DNA from: Thermococcus sp.
Lineage (GTDB): Archaea > Methanobacteriota_B > Thermococci > Thermococcales > Thermococcaceae
DNA length: 5,934 bases
Direction: 5' to 3'
NCBI GenBank assembly: GCA_021160985.1
Contig: JAGHBN010000149.1
Coordinates: 1 to 5,934, forward strand
Shown piece after piece: positions 4,880 to 5,934 of the stretch. The translations under genes and the position numbers were made by a program. The notes below the pieces were generated by a model. That model saw only the letters and a program-made list of their open reading frames with translations. It did no database searches and had not been told where the DNA came from. Position 1 is the stretch's first letter, and each line of letters begins with the position of its first letter.

Positions 4880-5934
4880 CTAACTAAAGCTACATTCGGC
4901 ACACATTCCCACTATTTCAACATCGTAGTTAGCGCTCCTCACCACATAAACCCAGTCAACGTAAGATAAAAGGTTGACGGTGGCGAAGATATCTGAGTTG
5001 GCCTGGCCGAAACCGACGGAGATTTGCCTGTTCTTGAAGCGATTGTTGGTCTCGAAGACGTGAGAAGCTATCAAGGCCCCACTTGAGAATTTCTCAACCC
5101 TACCGGTGCTGTTTGAGGGCGAGACGAAAATCTCGCCGAGGTAGTACTGCTTTCCAGCTTTTCCTGTGGTATCGGGGGAATTGTCCTTATCGTTCCCAAA
5201 CTCAAAGTAAAACTTCGAACCTCCGTTCCAGTCAACGACCTCATGGATTCCTATGTAGTCGTACCGGTGTCTGTTATCCCCCGCGTTGGCATGAATGAAC
5301 ATGTAAAACGGGTAGCTGTCCACTCCCTGCTTATCGGAAACGCGTCTGAACTTGAAGACTATTCTATAACCATCATCCACTGTTAGAGTCGTTAACTGGG
5401 CCTCCTTTGCCTGGGAAAGGAACCAAGTGGGGATGGTGGAGTTTATCTTCAACCTGCCCCTATGGACATCAAGTCCACCGGAATCAAAGGGATTGGAGTT
5501 ATCAAAGATGCCCGTATCAACATGGGAGTAGTTCCCAAGGCTGTTAAAGTTGTTGAAGTAAACGAAGAGTCTGTCGGGTTTCCTGTACCTCCGGTAGGGG
5601 TTGTCCGAGCCATAATAAATCCTGGCCACCCTCCAGCCGCCAGCGGGAATGTATGGAACCCTGAAAAAGACCGTAAAAACCCGTGAGGTTCTTCTCATCA
5701 CCCAGTAGTAGAGGGGATTGCCGCTCTCATCGACGACGTAGACATTACCGGCTTTGAGCCTGGAGTAAGCGGGTATCCTGTCAGAGGGAATGGTTATGTT
5801 GAATGTGTAGTTCACAAGCTCCCTGTTCTCAAGGTTGGTAACGTTCACATCTATCCAGAACCTCTCGCATTGAGAAGCGCCTATTGACTGGACGCTGATT
5901 TCTATAGAAGGAACCGCAAGAGACGGAATTAGAA
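4880..5934 (-). CDS. Secreted DUF2341 / jelly-roll surface protein (5' end beyond window)
   Basis: The frame is open to the right edge, so the apparent GTG start at 5848 is internal: residues such as GASQCERFWID continue upstream of it. About 350 residues are visible. The first few (LIPSLAV) look like the end of a signal sequence, suggesting the true start is close. Visible residues 28-105 fit DUF2341, with LPYWV-like NPLYYWVMRR and VPYIPAGG followed by ARIYYGSDNP. The rest resembles a concanavalin/LamG-like jelly roll, beginning FVYFNNFNSL and ending VDWVYVVRS. Several N-glycosylation sequons (NVT, NYT, NIT, NYS, NST) suit an exposed protein. DUF2341 modules are extracellular and probably bind carbohydrate or mediate adhesion; no catalytic residues can be named. 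The protein ends in MCAECSFS, with a CxxC. The signal peptidase gene follows after 11 bp. Domain call good, function unknown. Confidence 0.8.
   Translation of the reverse strand, partial: LIPSLAVPSIEISVQSIGASQCERFWIDVNVTNLENRELVNYTFNITIPSDRIPAYSRLKAGNVYVVDESGNPLYYWVMRRTSRVFTVFFRVPYIPAGGWRVARIYYGSDNPYRRYRKPDRLFVYFNNFNSLGNYSHVDTGIFDNSNPFDSGGLDVHRGRLKINSTIPTWFLSQAKEAQLTTLTVDDGYRIVFKFRRVSDKQGVDSYPFYMFIHANAGDNRHRYDYIGIHEVVDWNGGSKFYFEFGNDKDNSPDTTGKAGKQYYLGEIFVSPSNSTGRVEKFSSGALIASHVFETNNRFKNRQISVGFGQANSDIFATVNLLSYVDWVYVVRSANYDVEIVGMCAECSFS

Noticed and set aside
4880..5848. Treating the GTG at 5848 as the true start of the DUF2341 protein
   Set aside because: The frame continues upstream without a stop to the window edge, the upstream residues look like mature protein preceded by a hydrophobic signal end, and no ribosome site precedes 5848.
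1..5934. CRISPR arrays, insertion sequences, tRNA or rRNA genes, attachment sites
   Set aside because: Coding sequence fills nearly the whole window, no regularly spaced repeats or transposase motifs were seen, and the few gaps (46 to about 105 bp) are accounted for by promoters and terminators.

Overview
The window looks like euryarchaeal DNA, most likely from Thermococcus or a close relative in the Thermococcales. Genes are packed tightly. Starts are preceded by archaeal GGTGAT-type Shine-Dalgarno sequences, promoters are TATA-like A/T boxes about 25 bp upstream of the expected transcript start, and terminators are U-rich tracts without hairpins. The proteins themselves (Pit permease with a DUF47 partner, Ser/His/Asp archaeal signal peptidase, lipoprotein phosphoesterase, DUF2341 surface protein) fit that group. 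The genus is inferred; no rRNA or tRNA is present to confirm it.

Left part, all on the minus strand and read from right to left: a membrane-anchored metallophosphoesterase lipoprotein (3839-2223), a Pit-family phosphate permease (2116-905), a PhoU-like DUF47 protein (900-226), and the first 59 residues of an ABC-2 type permease (179-1) that runs off the left edge. The permease and DUF47 genes are 4 bp apart and surely cotranscribed. The phosphoesterase has its own promoter and a U-rich terminator, and pit has its own promoter with a 7-bp inverted repeat just upstream. The three genes suggest phosphate scavenging: an extracellular phosphatase-like enzyme could release phosphate, Pit would import it, and the DUF47 protein would control Pit.

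Middle: a 103-bp divergent intergenic region (3840-3942) carries promoters for the phosphoesterase (minus) and for a small single-domain cupin (plus, 3943-4299). The cupin gene converges on the next gene, and the two stop codons share the bases TTAA.

Right part, minus strand: a secreted DUF2341/jelly-roll protein that enters from the right edge (5934-4880) is followed after 11 bp by a type I signal peptidase of the archaeal/ER type (4868-4296). The spacing indicates one operon and suggests, without proving it, a signal peptidase tied to a surface-structure gene cluster beyond the right edge.

Nothing here is clearly a new system. The points most worth following are the signal peptidase-DUF2341 pair, the two-part phosphoesterase with altered metal motifs and a calcium-loop-like insert, the inverted repeat at the pit promoter, and a cupin terminator written inside the basic tail of the signal peptidase gene.
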